Source: Pigmentiphaga sp. NML080357
Lineage (GTDB): Bacteria > Pseudomonadota > Gammaproteobacteria > Burkholderiales > Burkholderiaceae_B
Assembly: GCF_002188465.1 (NCBI RefSeq)
Contig: NZ_NINW01000013.1
Coordinates: 1 to 35,201 of the forward strand
Length of the DNA: 35,201 nt
Direction of reading: 5' to 3'
Shown here: in pieces, positions 7,193 to 14,981 of the stretch
Layout of the letters: each line of letters begins with the position of its first letter
How positions within the stretch are numbered: the stretch's first letter is position 1
Position numbers and translations under genes: made by a program
Notes under the pieces: model-generated
Databases searched by the model: none
What the model was told of the DNA's origin: nothing
The model's input: the letters and a program-made list of their open reading frames with translations, nothing else

Positions 7193-7660
7193 GGATGTCC
7201 CGCGCCCCAAGGCCCGCGTGGCCACTGCGAGGCCCACGCCGAAGGCCAGGTAGACGAGCCCCATCGACGTCCGGGAGAGGCGGCGCTCGAATCCCGGCGT
7301 GAAGCGTTCGGGAATGCACCGGTAGTCCACCGCGCAAGCTGCTGCGGAAACCGCGATGCCGGCCGCGAGGTCCGCCGGCAGCGAGGCCGGGCGGAGCCGT
7401 TGCCGCACGCAGCCGAACAAGGCGGCCCAGAAGACCGAGGCGGCATGGTGGATCAGGTATCCGGCAAACGTGTATTTGCCCGATATTCCGTCTTGCCGGA
7501 AAGCCTTGCGTCGCCATAGCCAATGGCTGATCGCATTGATCGGCGCCGCCGCACGGTCGTTCTCGGCTCCCCCGGCCGCGATTAGCGCAAGCGTCGATAC
7601 GGCGCTGGCCGTGCTGCCGACGATCCAGGCTTCTTTCAATAGGTGGCGCGTGCGGTTCAT
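7184..7660 (-). CDS. Small inner-membrane protein of unknown function
   Basis: The 158-residue protein has about four hydrophobic stretches (near residues 14-29, 70-85, 95-112 and 133-150) with a conserved-looking HHAASVFWAALFGCV segment. The start at 7660 is supported by AAGGAA eight bases upstream. It resembles uncharacterised proteobacterial membrane proteins of similar size, but I cannot name a family with confidence. It is convergent with, and slightly overlaps, the DUF4142 gene. The upstream side is a 400-bp gap without recognisable genes. Confidence 0.65.
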   Translation of the reverse strand: MNRTRHLLKEAWIVGSTASAVSTLALIAAGGAENDRAAAPINAISHWLWRRKAFRQDGISGKYTFAGYLIHHAASVFWAALFGCVRQRLRPASLPADLAAGIAVSAAACAVDYRCIPERFTPGFERRLSRTSMGLVYLAFGVGLAVATRALGRGTSST

Positions 7661-8068
7661 GGATATTCCTTCGAGGCAGGCCGCGGGCTGTGGGCCGTAC
7701 GCAAGCTTCCTGCCCGCTCGGCGCGCTACCGGCCGTGGTTTCGCCCGCCACCGGACTCATGTTCCCGCACGGACGAGCACATTCGACATGTCCGATGTAA
7801 ACGCGGTCACGGGGGCTGCGTCGCGCGGGATACCAGGCGGGTATGGACGTCGAGATGACGAAGCTCGCGCCCGCATCGATGGTCTCGTCCTGCGGCGCGA
7901 GGGCGCAGCCTCGCCGGAGTCGCCGCCGTAGCTGAAGACGCCGGCCTATAGCGGATCGCCGAAACGATCCCGCAGGCGCCCAAGCGCCGCGCAGGGGGGC
8001 GCAACGATACTGACAGTTCTTGACAGGGGTGGCCGCTATAGTCGGACGTGAAACGATGGAGGCTTGAG
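7661..8068. other. Gene-free stretch between divergent genes
   Basis: About 400 bp between the membrane protein gene (minus) and the VOC gene (plus). Several frames stay open because of GC bias, but none has a ribosome binding site or family resemblance. TTGACA (8020-8025) and TATAGT (8037-8042) are only 11 bp apart, too close to act together as a standard promoter. The gap presumably holds both divergent promoters. Confidence 0.5.
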
Positions 8069-8437
8069 ATGCCCACACCTAACCTGATGCTGTTGTATGT
8101 GAAAGACCCGCCCGCGAGCGCGGCGTTTTACGAGAAGCTGTTCCAGCGGCCGCCTGCCGCGGTCTATCCAACTTATGCCGCGTTCGAGTTCGAGAACGGA
8201 CTGAACCTCGGACTGTGGTCGACGTCAGCCGGGAATTTCTTATCCGGAGGTTCCGGCCACCGCTCGGAAATCGCGTTCATGGTGCCGGACGGCGCCGACG
8301 TGCGGGATCTGTACGGCCGTTGGCAGGCCGCGGGAGTGGCCATCGAACAGCCGCCGCATCAGGCTGTATTCGGCCTGACTTTCGTGGCGCTGGATCCCGA
8401 TGGACACCGGATACGCGTCTGCACGCCCGACGACTGA
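8069..8437 (+). CDS. VOC/glyoxalase-superfamily protein
   Basis: The 122-residue single-repeat protein fits the VOC fold: NLMLLYVKDPPASAAFYEKL at the start, a middle GHRSEIAFMV segment and the terminal LDPDGHRIRVCTPDD. The family includes glyoxalases, dioxygenases and bleomycin/fosfomycin-binding proteins; nothing here selects one, so the reaction is left open. A dimer would form the metal or ligand site. GGAGG (8058-8062) lies seven bases before ATG 8069; the GTG at 8048 is less likely. A perfect hairpin follows the gene at 8461-8493. Confidence 0.85.
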   Translation: MPTPNLMLLYVKDPPASAAFYEKLFQRPPAAVYPTYAAFEFENGLNLGLWSTSAGNFLSGGSGHRSEIAFMVPDGADVRDLYGRWQAAGVAIEQPPHQAVFGLTFVALDPDGHRIRVCTPDD

Positions 8438-8460
8438 CGGTTGAAGGGCCGCGAGCGCGA

Positions 8461-8493
8461 CATGCGCGTCATGTCGGCTACATGACGCGCATG
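8461..8493. terminator. Perfect 14-bp hairpin between convergent genes
   Basis: CATGCGCGTCATGT (8461-8474) pairs exactly with ACATGACGCGCATG (8480-8493) across a CGGCT loop. It sits between the VOC gene stop (8437) and the GlsB-type gene stop (8496, minus). It has no T run, so the call as bidirectional terminator or transcript-end stabiliser rests on position and symmetry. Confidence 0.5.
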
Positions 8494-8495
8494 CT

Positions 8496-8753
8496 TCAGG
8501 CCGATTTCTTCTTTGCGACCATTCCGTAGATCAGGAGCAGCACGATGGCGCCCACGACCGAGGCGATCCACCCGGCGGGTTCGCCCGGCTGGTACCAGCC
8601 CAGGGCGCGGCCGGCATAGCCGGCGATCAGGGAACCGGCGACCCCAAGCACGATGGTCATGATCCATCCCATGCTGTCGTTGCCGGGTTTGATTGCGCGC
8701 GCGAGCAAACCGACGACCAGGCCTACCAGCAGTGTTCCAAGAAGAGACAGCAT
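8496..8753 (-). CDS. GlsB/YeaQ/YmgE family membrane protein
   Basis: The 85-residue protein has three hydrophobic segments with the family pattern: LLGTLLVGLVVGLLARAIKP, then GWIMTIVLGVAGSLIAGY, then WIASVVGAIVLLLIYGMV. It was once annotated as transglycosylase-associated protein; it is a small inner-membrane protein linked to stress in several bacteria, with no proven activity. GGAGGAA lies seven to eight bases before ATG 8753, which rules out the longer frame to 8801. Confidence 0.88.
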   Translation of the reverse strand: MLSLLGTLLVGLVVGLLARAIKPGNDSMGWIMTIVLGVAGSLIAGYAGRALGWYQPGEPAGWIASVVGAIVLLLIYGMVAKKKSA

Positions 8754-8860
8754 GGCGTTCCTCCGGGCAAATTGCGAGCCCCGGGCGGGCTCTGCGCGCA
8801 ATCATGCCATATTTTGAACCGGCAAGGCGGTTTGGCGGCTTGACGGCAACAGTGCGGCGG

Positions 8861-9145
8861 TTAGCGGATGGTGTAGCCCCTGGCGCGCATGCAGTCGTTG
8901 GCCAGGCCCGATTGCCGCTCGGCATTGGCCAGGCCGTCGCCGACCCCGGATCCCACGCCGGCGTTGATGCCGCGGTAGGAAGGCGTGCTCGTTCCCGGCG
9001 CGTTGATGCGGGCCTGGCGTTCGCACTGGATGCGGTCGCGCTCGGCCTGGTCGGCCGAGGCGCTCTCCTTGTGCCAGGAGGTCGGGCCAGAGGCGCAGGC
9101 GCCCAGCGCCAGCACGGAGAGGAGAGCGGCGAAGTTCTTGTTCAT
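8861..9145 (-). CDS. Small lipoprotein of unknown function
   Basis: The 94-residue protein begins with a short lipoprotein signal ending in the lipobox LALGAC (Cys at about residue 17), so it should be lipid-anchored, probably in the outer membrane. The mature part has a charged region (ESASADQAERDRIQCERQA) and a glycine-rich INAGVGSGVGDGLANAE segment; two more cysteines could form a disulfide. ATG 9145 is chosen because the signal starts there; the ribosome binding site is weak. I do not recognise a named family. Confidence 0.75.
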   Translation of the reverse strand: MNKNFAALLSVLALGACASGPTSWHKESASADQAERDRIQCERQARINAPGTSTPSYRGINAGVGSGVGDGLANAERQSGLANDCMRARGYTIR

Positions 9146-9254
9146 TTGGGATTCCGTTCCGAGAGAGGCCCCATGGGCCGTGGCCCATGTCGCGGGAGAG
9201 GATTCGATTGTATTCAAAGGAGGGCTCGTGCGGGACCAGGACCGGCATGTCGGC

Positions 9255-9458
9255 CTAGACTTCGTCGTCGTACTCGAGCTCGGCCAATCGGCGCCTCAGG
9301 GCCCGCGCATCTACCTCGGGGGAATGGCCGTAGTTCAACGCAAGCTGGCGCAGCTCGCCGTCGTAGGGGTCGTTGCTGTTCGCATCGGTCAGGGAAAGCT
9401 CGAAAGCGGCCAGCCGGCGCTGCCTGAGCTGGCGCATGTATTGGAGAATGTTTTTCAT
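9255..9458 (-). CDS. Small hypothetical protein
   Basis: A 67-residue reading frame starting MKNILQYMRQLRQRRLAAFE and ending in an acidic LAELEYDDEV. The basic, amphipathic N-terminal helix recalls DUF1127-type small proteins, but the match is not good enough to assign. No clear ribosome binding site precedes ATG 9458. It lies between the lipoprotein gene (same strand) and a plus-strand gene at 9637. Coding is likely from its composition but unproven. Confidence 0.5.
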   Translation of the reverse strand: MKNILQYMRQLRQRRLAAFELSLTDANSNDPYDGELRQLALNYGHSPEVDARALRRRLAELEYDDEV

Positions 9459-9636
9459 GGTGGGGTATCGTTGCGGCCGGGCAGGACGTGTTGCTCTGGC
9501 GCGGCAGCCTTGGCGGCGTACCGTGCCTGATCGGTTATAGACGCTTTCGGCGGGGCTGGCTAGACGCGGATTTCGGGCGCTTCGCGGGCGGGTACGCGAT
9601 TTGCTACCTGTCAGACGCCCGGAACGGAGAGGCCGC

Positions 9637-9996
9637 ATGTCTATCTACCCGCAGGACGGGACCGCCCCGCACAGTCACTATCAGCTTTATGTCTCCGGAC
9701 ATGGCGTGTACGCCGAGGACCGTACCGGCAAGGTGGCGGAAATAGGCGTCATCGAGGCCAAGGACGGCGAACTGGCATACCATCTGGAAATGGACGGCCT
9801 GTGGGGCGCCGGTTTCCTGACGGCGGAAAAGCTCTTGCAAGACGTAGCTGCCAAACTGGCTTATGCGTCGCTGCATCGCTTCTTCGGCACTGCTCCTTCG
9901 GCGCCGTCGCGGGAGGGCGGACCGGCTGCCCTACGCCTCCTGCTGGAGAACGAGGAGCCGGGCGAACATCCACCGGCGGGCAGCGCTGCGGAATGA
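9637..9996 (+). CDS. Hypothetical protein
   Basis: A 119-residue protein with a good start: CGGAGAGG a few bases before ATG 9637. The first 85 residues look folded (HYQLYVSGHGVYAEDRTGK, then EIGVIEAKDGELAYHLEMDG), and the last 35 are proline- and glutamate-rich and probably disordered. I do not recognise the family. It precedes a stand-alone receiver gene by about 80 bp on the same strand and may share its transcript. Confidence 0.6.
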   Translation: MSIYPQDGTAPHSHYQLYVSGHGVYAEDRTGKVAEIGVIEAKDGELAYHLEMDGLWGAGFLTAEKLLQDVAAKLAYASLHRFFGTAPSAPSREGGPAALRLLLENEEPGEHPPAGSAAE

Positions 9997-10079
9997 CACC
10001 CCGCGGCGGCCAGGGAATGCGCGGCGACCCGCGGCGCGCGGGTGGCCGTGCCCGTCCGCAGGATCGACAGGAGGACGGA

Positions 10080-10472
10080 GTGGGACAGAATACGTCTTGC
10101 CGGGTGCTGGTCGTGGACAACTACGTCAGCGCCGCCGAAGCGCTGGCCGAAGCGTGCGGCCGGTATCACGAAGTCAAGTTCGTGGGCGGCGGATCGGCGG
10201 CGATGGAGGTGGCCTTGGCCTGGCGCCCCCAGGTCATGATCCTGGATATCGACATGCCGCCGCCCAATGGGCTGGAGGTCGCCACCATGATTCGCGACAT
10301 CTCGCACCTGGAACCGGTCACCCTTATCGCGGTGACAGGCCGCAGCGCGGCTTTCGGCCAGGAAGAGGCGCTGGCGCACGGTTTCGACGACTACCTCATC
10401 AAGCCGGTCGACGTGGAAAAGCTGCTGGCGCTGATCGCCGCGCGGCGCGGCCGGACATCGACCCAGGTCTAA
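10080..10472 (+). CDS. Stand-alone response-regulator receiver protein
   Basis: The 130-residue protein is one receiver domain with no output domain. It shows VLVVDN (D13), the phospho-acceptor D56 in MILDIDMP, T86 in AVTG and K108 in YLIKPVD, the standard phosphorylation set; the second acidic residue near D13 is asparagine. Such CheY/DivK-like proteins relay phosphate or act by protein binding. Start GTG 10080 follows AGGAGGA (10069-10075). No histidine kinase is in the window. The TAA stop directly abuts the stop codon of the MFS gene on the other strand, with no base between. Confidence 0.85.
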   Translation: MGQNTSCRVLVVDNYVSAAEALAEACGRYHEVKFVGGGSAAMEVALAWRPQVMILDIDMPPPNGLEVATMIRDISHLEPVTLIAVTGRSAAFGQEEALAHGFDDYLIKPVDVEKLLALIAARRGRTSTQV

Positions 10473-11693
10473 TCAGGCTGAGGCCCGCGGCTCGGACCCG
10501 CCTACCGTGTGCGGACGGCCGGCGCCGTAGGCGACCCAGGCTTGCGCCGCGGCCATCGCCACCATGAGGCACAGAGCCGGCAGCCAGCTGGCGGTCCAGT
10601 CGCGCAGGACGCCGCATACCACCGGTCCGGCGGCGCCGATCAGATAGCCCAGGCTTTGCGCCATCCCGGACAGCGACGCCGCCTGTTGTGCGGAGGCCGA
10701 GCGCAGGCTGATGTACGCCAGCGACAGCACCAGGCTGCCACCCAGGCCGGCGCCGCCGACGCATATCCACACGATAGTCCAGGCCGGGAAGACGGCCATG
10801 CCCGCAAAGCCCGCCACGCACAGCAGCGAGATCGCCAGTCCCAGGCTCTTCTGGTCACGCATGCGGCCGGCAACCCACGAGGTGGCGATGTTGCCCAGCA
10901 GGGCCGCCAGTTGCAAGAGGGATACCATCCAGCCGGCCTGGTTCGCGCTCATGCCCGTGTCGTGGAGCATGGAAGGCAGCCAGGCCACCAGGATGTAGAA
11001 ATTGAAGGCCTGGATGCCGGTGAAGAGCGTCACCTGCCACGCCAGCCACGACCGCCAGACGTTGACCGGGGAAGCCTGGGGCGACTGGGGGGCGGCGGGC
11101 AGCGCGGCCGCATGGCGCGAGCGCCCCAGCCAGACCAGGGCCGCCGGCACCGTCACGACCAGCACGCAGGCCAGCGAGGCGCGCCAGCCGCCCGGCAGCG
11201 CCTCGGCCAGCGGTACGGCCACGCCGGCCGCCGTGCCCGAGGCCAGCGTCATCACGACCGAGTAAAGGCCGGTGAGCGGCCCGATGCGCTGGGGAAACTC
11301 GCGCTTGACCAGGGCGGGCAGCATCACGTTCCCAACGGCGATGGCGATGCCGCCTATCAGCGTGCCCAGGAACAGCGGAGCAACGCCGGGAACGGAACGC
11401 AGCGCGATGCCTGCCGAAAGCACGGCCATCGCAAGGAACAGCATGCGTTCCAGCCCCAGGCGCCGCCCTATTGCCGGAGCCAGCACCGAAAAGGTGCCGA
11501 ACGCGAGCAGCGGCAGCGTGTTGAGCAGGCCCGCGCTACCGGCGTCCAGGCCGGTCGAGGCGCGGATATGGCCCAGCAGCGGACCGACGCCGGTCAGGGG
11601 CGCGCGCAGCGTGGCGGCCACCAGCAGGATGCCCAGCAGCGCCACCGCCGGAGTCACTGCGTGGGAGAGGGAAGGGTTTGTCTCGGTTTTCAT
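10473..11693 (-). CDS. MFS transporter, CynX/NimT family
   Basis: The 406-residue protein has about twelve membrane helices and the CynX/NimT hallmark near the N-terminus, TLRAPLTGVGPLLGHIR, followed by GLLNTLPLLAFG and APAIGRRLGLER. CynX is the E. coli cyanate-linked transporter; NimT relatives export nitroimidazoles; the substrate here is unknown. ATG 11693 is chosen because the family N-terminus begins there, although the ribosome binding site is weak. It runs divergently from the small gene at 11852 and tail-to-tail with the receiver gene. Confidence 0.88.
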   Translation of the reverse strand: MKTETNPSLSHAVTPAVALLGILLVAATLRAPLTGVGPLLGHIRASTGLDAGSAGLLNTLPLLAFGTFSVLAPAIGRRLGLERMLFLAMAVLSAGIALRSVPGVAPLFLGTLIGGIAIAVGNVMLPALVKREFPQRIGPLTGLYSVVMTLASGTAAGVAVPLAEALPGGWRASLACVLVVTVPAALVWLGRSRHAAALPAAPQSPQASPVNVWRSWLAWQVTLFTGIQAFNFYILVAWLPSMLHDTGMSANQAGWMVSLLQLAALLGNIATSWVAGRMRDQKSLGLAISLLCVAGFAGMAVFPAWTIVWICVGGAGLGGSLVLSLAYISLRSASAQQAASLSGMAQSLGYLIGAAGPVVCGVLRDWTASWLPALCLMVAMAAAQAWVAYGAGRPHTVGGSEPRASA

Positions 11694-11851
11694 GGTTGTA
11701 ATGATGGTCCTGGGGCCGCGCGGTCCGGGCACGCGGCTTGCGGCCCGGTGCCGGCACGCCGGCGGCCGATGGTGTTCGGCGGCGCGCTGGCGTATAAAGA
11801 TGCCTTAGAAGAAGAACGAGAGCGCAAACAGCAGAATATCGGAGGCACGCC

Positions 11852-12130
11852 ATGCCCAATCGACTTGCTGCCGGAACGACGCCGCTGGCGACCAAGAACG
11901 GCGTGCGTTTCACCCTTTTCCACGAGACCCGCGGCCCGCAGGTCTACGAGGTGGACGCGCAGGTCTTGCGCACACGCTTTGGCGCGCCCGACGATCGGGT
12001 GGATCACCTGCTGACGGCCTACCTGGCCGGCCAGGCCGAGATTCACGATGTGGCTACCGCCGTGCCCGGCGGGGGTCACGGTACCGTTACCCACCTCGGC
12101 CCGGAGGATTTCGGCCTCGGTGGATCCTGA
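11852..12130 (+). CDS. Small hypothetical protein
   Basis: A 92-residue protein with a clear GGAGG eight bases before ATG 11852. It contains RFTLFHETRGPQVYEVDAQV, then DDRVDHLLTAYLAGQAEIHD and ends HLGPEDFGLGGS. No family is recognised. A TATAAA at about 11792 in the divergent gap could serve as its -10. It faces the GNAT acetyltransferase gene 14 bp away. Confidence 0.6.
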   Translation: MPNRLAAGTTPLATKNGVRFTLFHETRGPQVYEVDAQVLRTRFGAPDDRVDHLLTAYLAGQAEIHDVATAVPGGGHGTVTHLGPEDFGLGGS

Positions 12131-12144
12131 ACGGAGGCGCGCGC

Positions 12145-12615
12145 TCAAGCCGGTCCGGCCGGGCTGTCGTCCCGCGCGCCGGCCGGCAGCGCCAGGGCCA
12201 TCAGCACGTGCGGGATGCCCGCTTCCATGAACTCTTCGCCTTCGGCCTGGAACCCCCGGGTTTCGTAGAACCGCCGGGCGCGCGTCTGCGCGTGCAGCAG
12301 TAGCCGACGGTGGCCGCGGCGTTGCGCCTCGGCGATCAGCGCGTCCAGGATCGCGCCGCCCACGCCCAGGCCGCGCGCATGGCGATGCACCGCCATGCGG
12401 CCGATATGGCCGTCGGGCAGCAGCCGGCCGGTTCCCAGCGGCGAACCGGCGGCATCGTAGGCGACGGCATGCAGGCAGACGGCGTCGGCGTCGTCGTATT
12501 CGAGTTCCAGGGGGACCGATTGTTCGTCGACGAAGACGGCCTGGCGTATCGATGATGCATCGTGGCGCAGGTCGCTCCACGGCCCGACGGCCAGGCGGAT
12601 GTCGGGCGTCGTCAT
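12145..12615 (-). CDS. GNAT family N-acetyltransferase (ElaA-like)
   Basis: The 156-residue protein has the GNAT acetyl-CoA site: IGRMAVHRHARGLGVGGAIL (motif A with RGLGVG), followed by LLLHAQTRARRFYETRGFQA (motif B, with YETRGF). The N-terminal IRQAVFVDEQSVPLELEYDD segment is typical of the ElaA/PA4866-like group. It would acetylate an amine of an unknown small molecule or protein. ATG 12615 has no strong ribosome binding site, and the 40 extra residues of the longer frame lack homology features. Confidence 0.85.
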   Translation of the reverse strand: MTTPDIRLAVGPWSDLRHDASSIRQAVFVDEQSVPLELEYDDADAVCLHAVAYDAAGSPLGTGRLLPDGHIGRMAVHRHARGLGVGGAILDALIAEAQRRGHRRLLLHAQTRARRFYETRGFQAEGEEFMEAGIPHVLMALALPAGARDDSPAGPA

Positions 12616-12745
12616 GCGGAGATGCGCGGAACGTATGCCCGCGGAGATTGGGAAGGCGAAAGGAATACCGTTGCGTGTGCTGCCATGCGGACAAGACGGC
12701 CGCGGCTCAGGCGGCCGAGGCCAGTACGGATGCAAAACCGCTAGC

Positions 12746-13702
12746 TTAGTCTATCGCCCGCAGCTTGTTCACCACCGCGTCGAAAGTCTTCAATTGGCGG
12801 CGTATTTCGGCCTGGCCGTGGTCCTCCAGGAAGGCTTGAAAGGCCGACGCCACGGGGGGAAGGCGGGCTGTAGACAAATGCAGCACGTACCAATCGTGTT
12901 CGACGGGATTGCCCGGCAGCGGCAATAGGCCGATGAGTCCAGCCTGGAATTCCAGAGCGCAGGCGTGCAGCGACAGGAAGCCTATGCCCAGGCCCGCCGC
13001 CACCATCTGCTTGATCGCCTCGTTGCTGGACAGCTCCGAACCCGGCGAAAACCGCAGCCCGGCCTCCTTGAATAGTTTTTCGACCGTGTTGTGGGCACCC
13101 GAGCCGTGCTCTCGCACGAGGATATTCTCGTCGGACAGGTCGCGCAGCGTCAGGTCGCGTCGAGCCATCAAAGAGTGATGGGGAGAGGCGATGAACGCCA
13201 TCGGGTGCTTTGCGAAGGCCCGCGATTCCGTGCGCACGTCGCTGGGCGGCTTGCCCATGATGGCGATGTCGATTTCATGCCGGGTGAGCATGCGCACGAC
13301 TTCTTCGCGGTTGCCGACGCTGAGCTTGACTTTCACGTCCGGGCGGCCCGTGGTGAAGGCGACAAGCAGGGGCGGGAGCAAGTACTCGGCCGTGATCAGC
13401 GCTCCAACCCGCAGGGTGCCGGCGAGCCTGCCTTTCAGGCTGGCGACTTCGTCCGTGGCATGGCGCCAGAGTTCGAGGATCTGGCTGGCATATCCGGCCA
13501 CGATTTCCCCGGCGGGAGTCAGTTGTAGACCGCGTCCCGAACGTTGGACCAGCGCAGTGCCGGCGGCTTCTTCCAGCAGACGCAACTGTAGCGATACCGT
13601 GGGCTGAGTCAGATGCAGTGCTTGGGCCGCACGGGAGACGCCGCCCAGACGAGCGACGGCGTCGATGGCGGTGAGCTGGCGGAATGTGGTGGTCTTGTAC
13701 AT
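12746..13702 (-). CDS. LysR-family regulator, divergent from the oxygenase-Bug-porin genes
   Basis: The 318-residue protein has an N-terminal winged helix (residues about 5-64: FRQLTAIDAVARLGGVSRAA, then QALHLTQPTVSLQLRLLE) and a LysR effector domain (GTLRVGALITAEYLLPPLLV, later MVAAGLGIGFLSLHACALE), most like the CbbR/CysB-type subgroup. ATG 13702 follows GAGGGG. It is transcribed away from the oxygenase gene at 13878 across a 175-bp AT-rich gap, the usual arrangement for a LysR activator and its target. The likely inducer is the substrate or product of the oxygenase/Bug/porin unit, which is an inference from layout. Confidence 0.9.
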   Translation of the reverse strand: MYKTTTFRQLTAIDAVARLGGVSRAAQALHLTQPTVSLQLRLLEEAAGTALVQRSGRGLQLTPAGEIVAGYASQILELWRHATDEVASLKGRLAGTLRVGALITAEYLLPPLLVAFTTGRPDVKVKLSVGNREEVVRMLTRHEIDIAIMGKPPSDVRTESRAFAKHPMAFIASPHHSLMARRDLTLRDLSDENILVREHGSGAHNTVEKLFKEAGLRFSPGSELSSNEAIKQMVAAGLGIGFLSLHACALEFQAGLIGLLPLPGNPVEHDWYVLHLSTARLPPVASAFQAFLEDHGQAEIRRQLKTFDAVVNKLRAID

Positions 13703-13725
13703 CTGAGCCCCTCGCTTCCATTTAC

Positions 13726-13743
13726 ATAGAAAATAACCTATAG
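13726..13743. promoter_or_regulatory. Possible LysR binding site
   Basis: ATAG-N8-CTAT (13726-13741) followed by an overlapping CTATAG palindrome (13738-13743), in the AT-rich divergent region between the LysR gene and the oxygenase gene. The dyad size fits a T-N11-A-like LysR box, but the match is short and AT-rich sequence gives such dyads easily. Confidence 0.35.
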
Positions 13744-13877
13744 AAGCGGAATTTTTTTTAATTTTTAAATATATCTCCACAACTTTAAAGTCCCTGCATG
13801 ATCACGCGCCGGCCGAAATCGAATCCCCGCTGCGATCTAAACCAGGTGCTGCAAGGGCGCCGTACGTGGAGAAGAAC

Positions 13878-14918
13878 ATGCTGCCTACCACCCGTAAGCT
13901 GGATTTTTCCGAAGTCCCCATCATCGACATATCCCCCAGCCGGTTTGCGACGCTCGAGTCCAGGAAGCGGCTCGCCGACGAGCTGGCCGAGGCGTGCGCG
14001 ACGGTCGGGTTCCTGTACCTGAAAAACCATCCGGTCCCGCAAGAACAGATCGACGGCGTATTCGAGGTGGCCAAAGCGTTCTTCGCCCTGCCCCAGGAGG
14101 CCAAGGACGCAGTCTCGATGGCCAGGAACCGCCATTTCCAGGGCTACCTCCCCATGCTGACAAAGGGACAGGGCAATGCCGAGCGAGGCGGCGTGATCAC
14201 CGCCAATAAGCAGGAGGCTTTCCAGTTCCGTCGTCCGTTGGATCCCGATGATCCGGACCTGGCGACCGGCGCCCGCCTGGCGGGCGTGATTCCCTGGCCC
14301 AAGGAGTTGCCGAAACTCAAGGAAGTCCTGCTGGCCTATCACGCCCGCATGTGCCGGTTCGGAGAAAGCATGATCGAGCTGTTCGAGCTCGGCCTGGACT
14401 TGCCGAAGGATGCCATCCGCCAGCATTTCAGGAAGGACATGAATGCGCTGCGTATCATCCACTATCCGCCGCAGCAGGTGGACGAGTCCGGCGCCCATCT
14501 GGGGACGCGCGCCCATACGGATACCGATGCGTTCACCTTCGTCTACCAGGACGAGACCGGCGGCCTCGAAATTCGCAACAAGGACGGCGAATGGATAGGC
14601 GTGCCGCCCATTCCGGGCACCTACGTACTGAACATCGGAGAGGTCATGAAGGTCTGGACCGATGGCGTGTTCTCGTCCACGCCCCACCGTGTCATCAATC
14701 GATACGGGAAGGAGCGCTACTCGGTGCCGTTCTTCATGTTTCCCACGTACGAGGAAGTCATCGTCCCGAAAATCAAGAATCCCGACCCATCCAATGTTGC
14801 GCCCGAGGACTTCCATACGTCCATGCCGCGGGACAAGCCGTTCGTCTGGGGTGAGTTCAAGGAGGCGAACTATGCGCGCATCAATCCCACCGCCGCGGAG
14901 CGTGCCATGGCGGAATGA
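13878..14918 (+). CDS. 2-oxoglutarate/Fe(II) oxygenase, isopenicillin-N-synthase-like
   Basis: The 346-residue protein has both parts of the family: an N-terminal DIOX_N region (VPIIDISP, ACATVGFLYLKNHPVP) and the 2OG-FeII core with iron ligands H213 and D215 (AHTDTDAFTF) and H270 (SSTPHRVIN), plus the 2-oxoglutarate-binding RYS at 280-282. It should oxidise a small organic substrate in the cytoplasm with O2. ATG 13878 is placed seven bases after GGAG; a GTG at 13866 is less likely. Downstream Bug (63 bp) and porin genes on the same strand suggest one operon for uptake and first oxidation of the same compound, with the divergent LysR as regulator. The substrate is unknown. Confidence 0.9.
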   Translation: MLPTTRKLDFSEVPIIDISPSRFATLESRKRLADELAEACATVGFLYLKNHPVPQEQIDGVFEVAKAFFALPQEAKDAVSMARNRHFQGYLPMLTKGQGNAERGGVITANKQEAFQFRRPLDPDDPDLATGARLAGVIPWPKELPKLKEVLLAYHARMCRFGESMIELFELGLDLPKDAIRQHFRKDMNALRIIHYPPQQVDESGAHLGTRAHTDTDAFTFVYQDETGGLEIRNKDGEWIGVPPIPGTYVLNIGEVMKVWTDGVFSSTPHRVINRYGKERYSVPFFMFPTYEEVIVPKIKNPDPSNVAPEDFHTSMPRDKPFVWGEFKEANYARINPTAAERAMAE

Positions 14919-14981
14919 TTCGTCCCCCGACTAGCCGGAGAAGAGGAGACGCGTCATCGTGGTCCAACCAAGGAGAGCGCC

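Noticed and set aside
8020-8042. TTGACA and TATAGT before the VOC gene
   Set aside because: Spacing is only 11 bp; a sigma-70 promoter needs about 16-18 bp.
7149-8078. 309-residue minus-strand open frame over the gap at 7661-8068
   Set aside because: It covers the membrane protein gene in another frame, with arginine-rich composition and no ribosome binding site; not taken as a gene.
10509-12014. 501-residue plus-strand open frame
   Set aside because: Antisense to the MFS transporter gene, with shadow-type composition rich in Gln, Arg and His.
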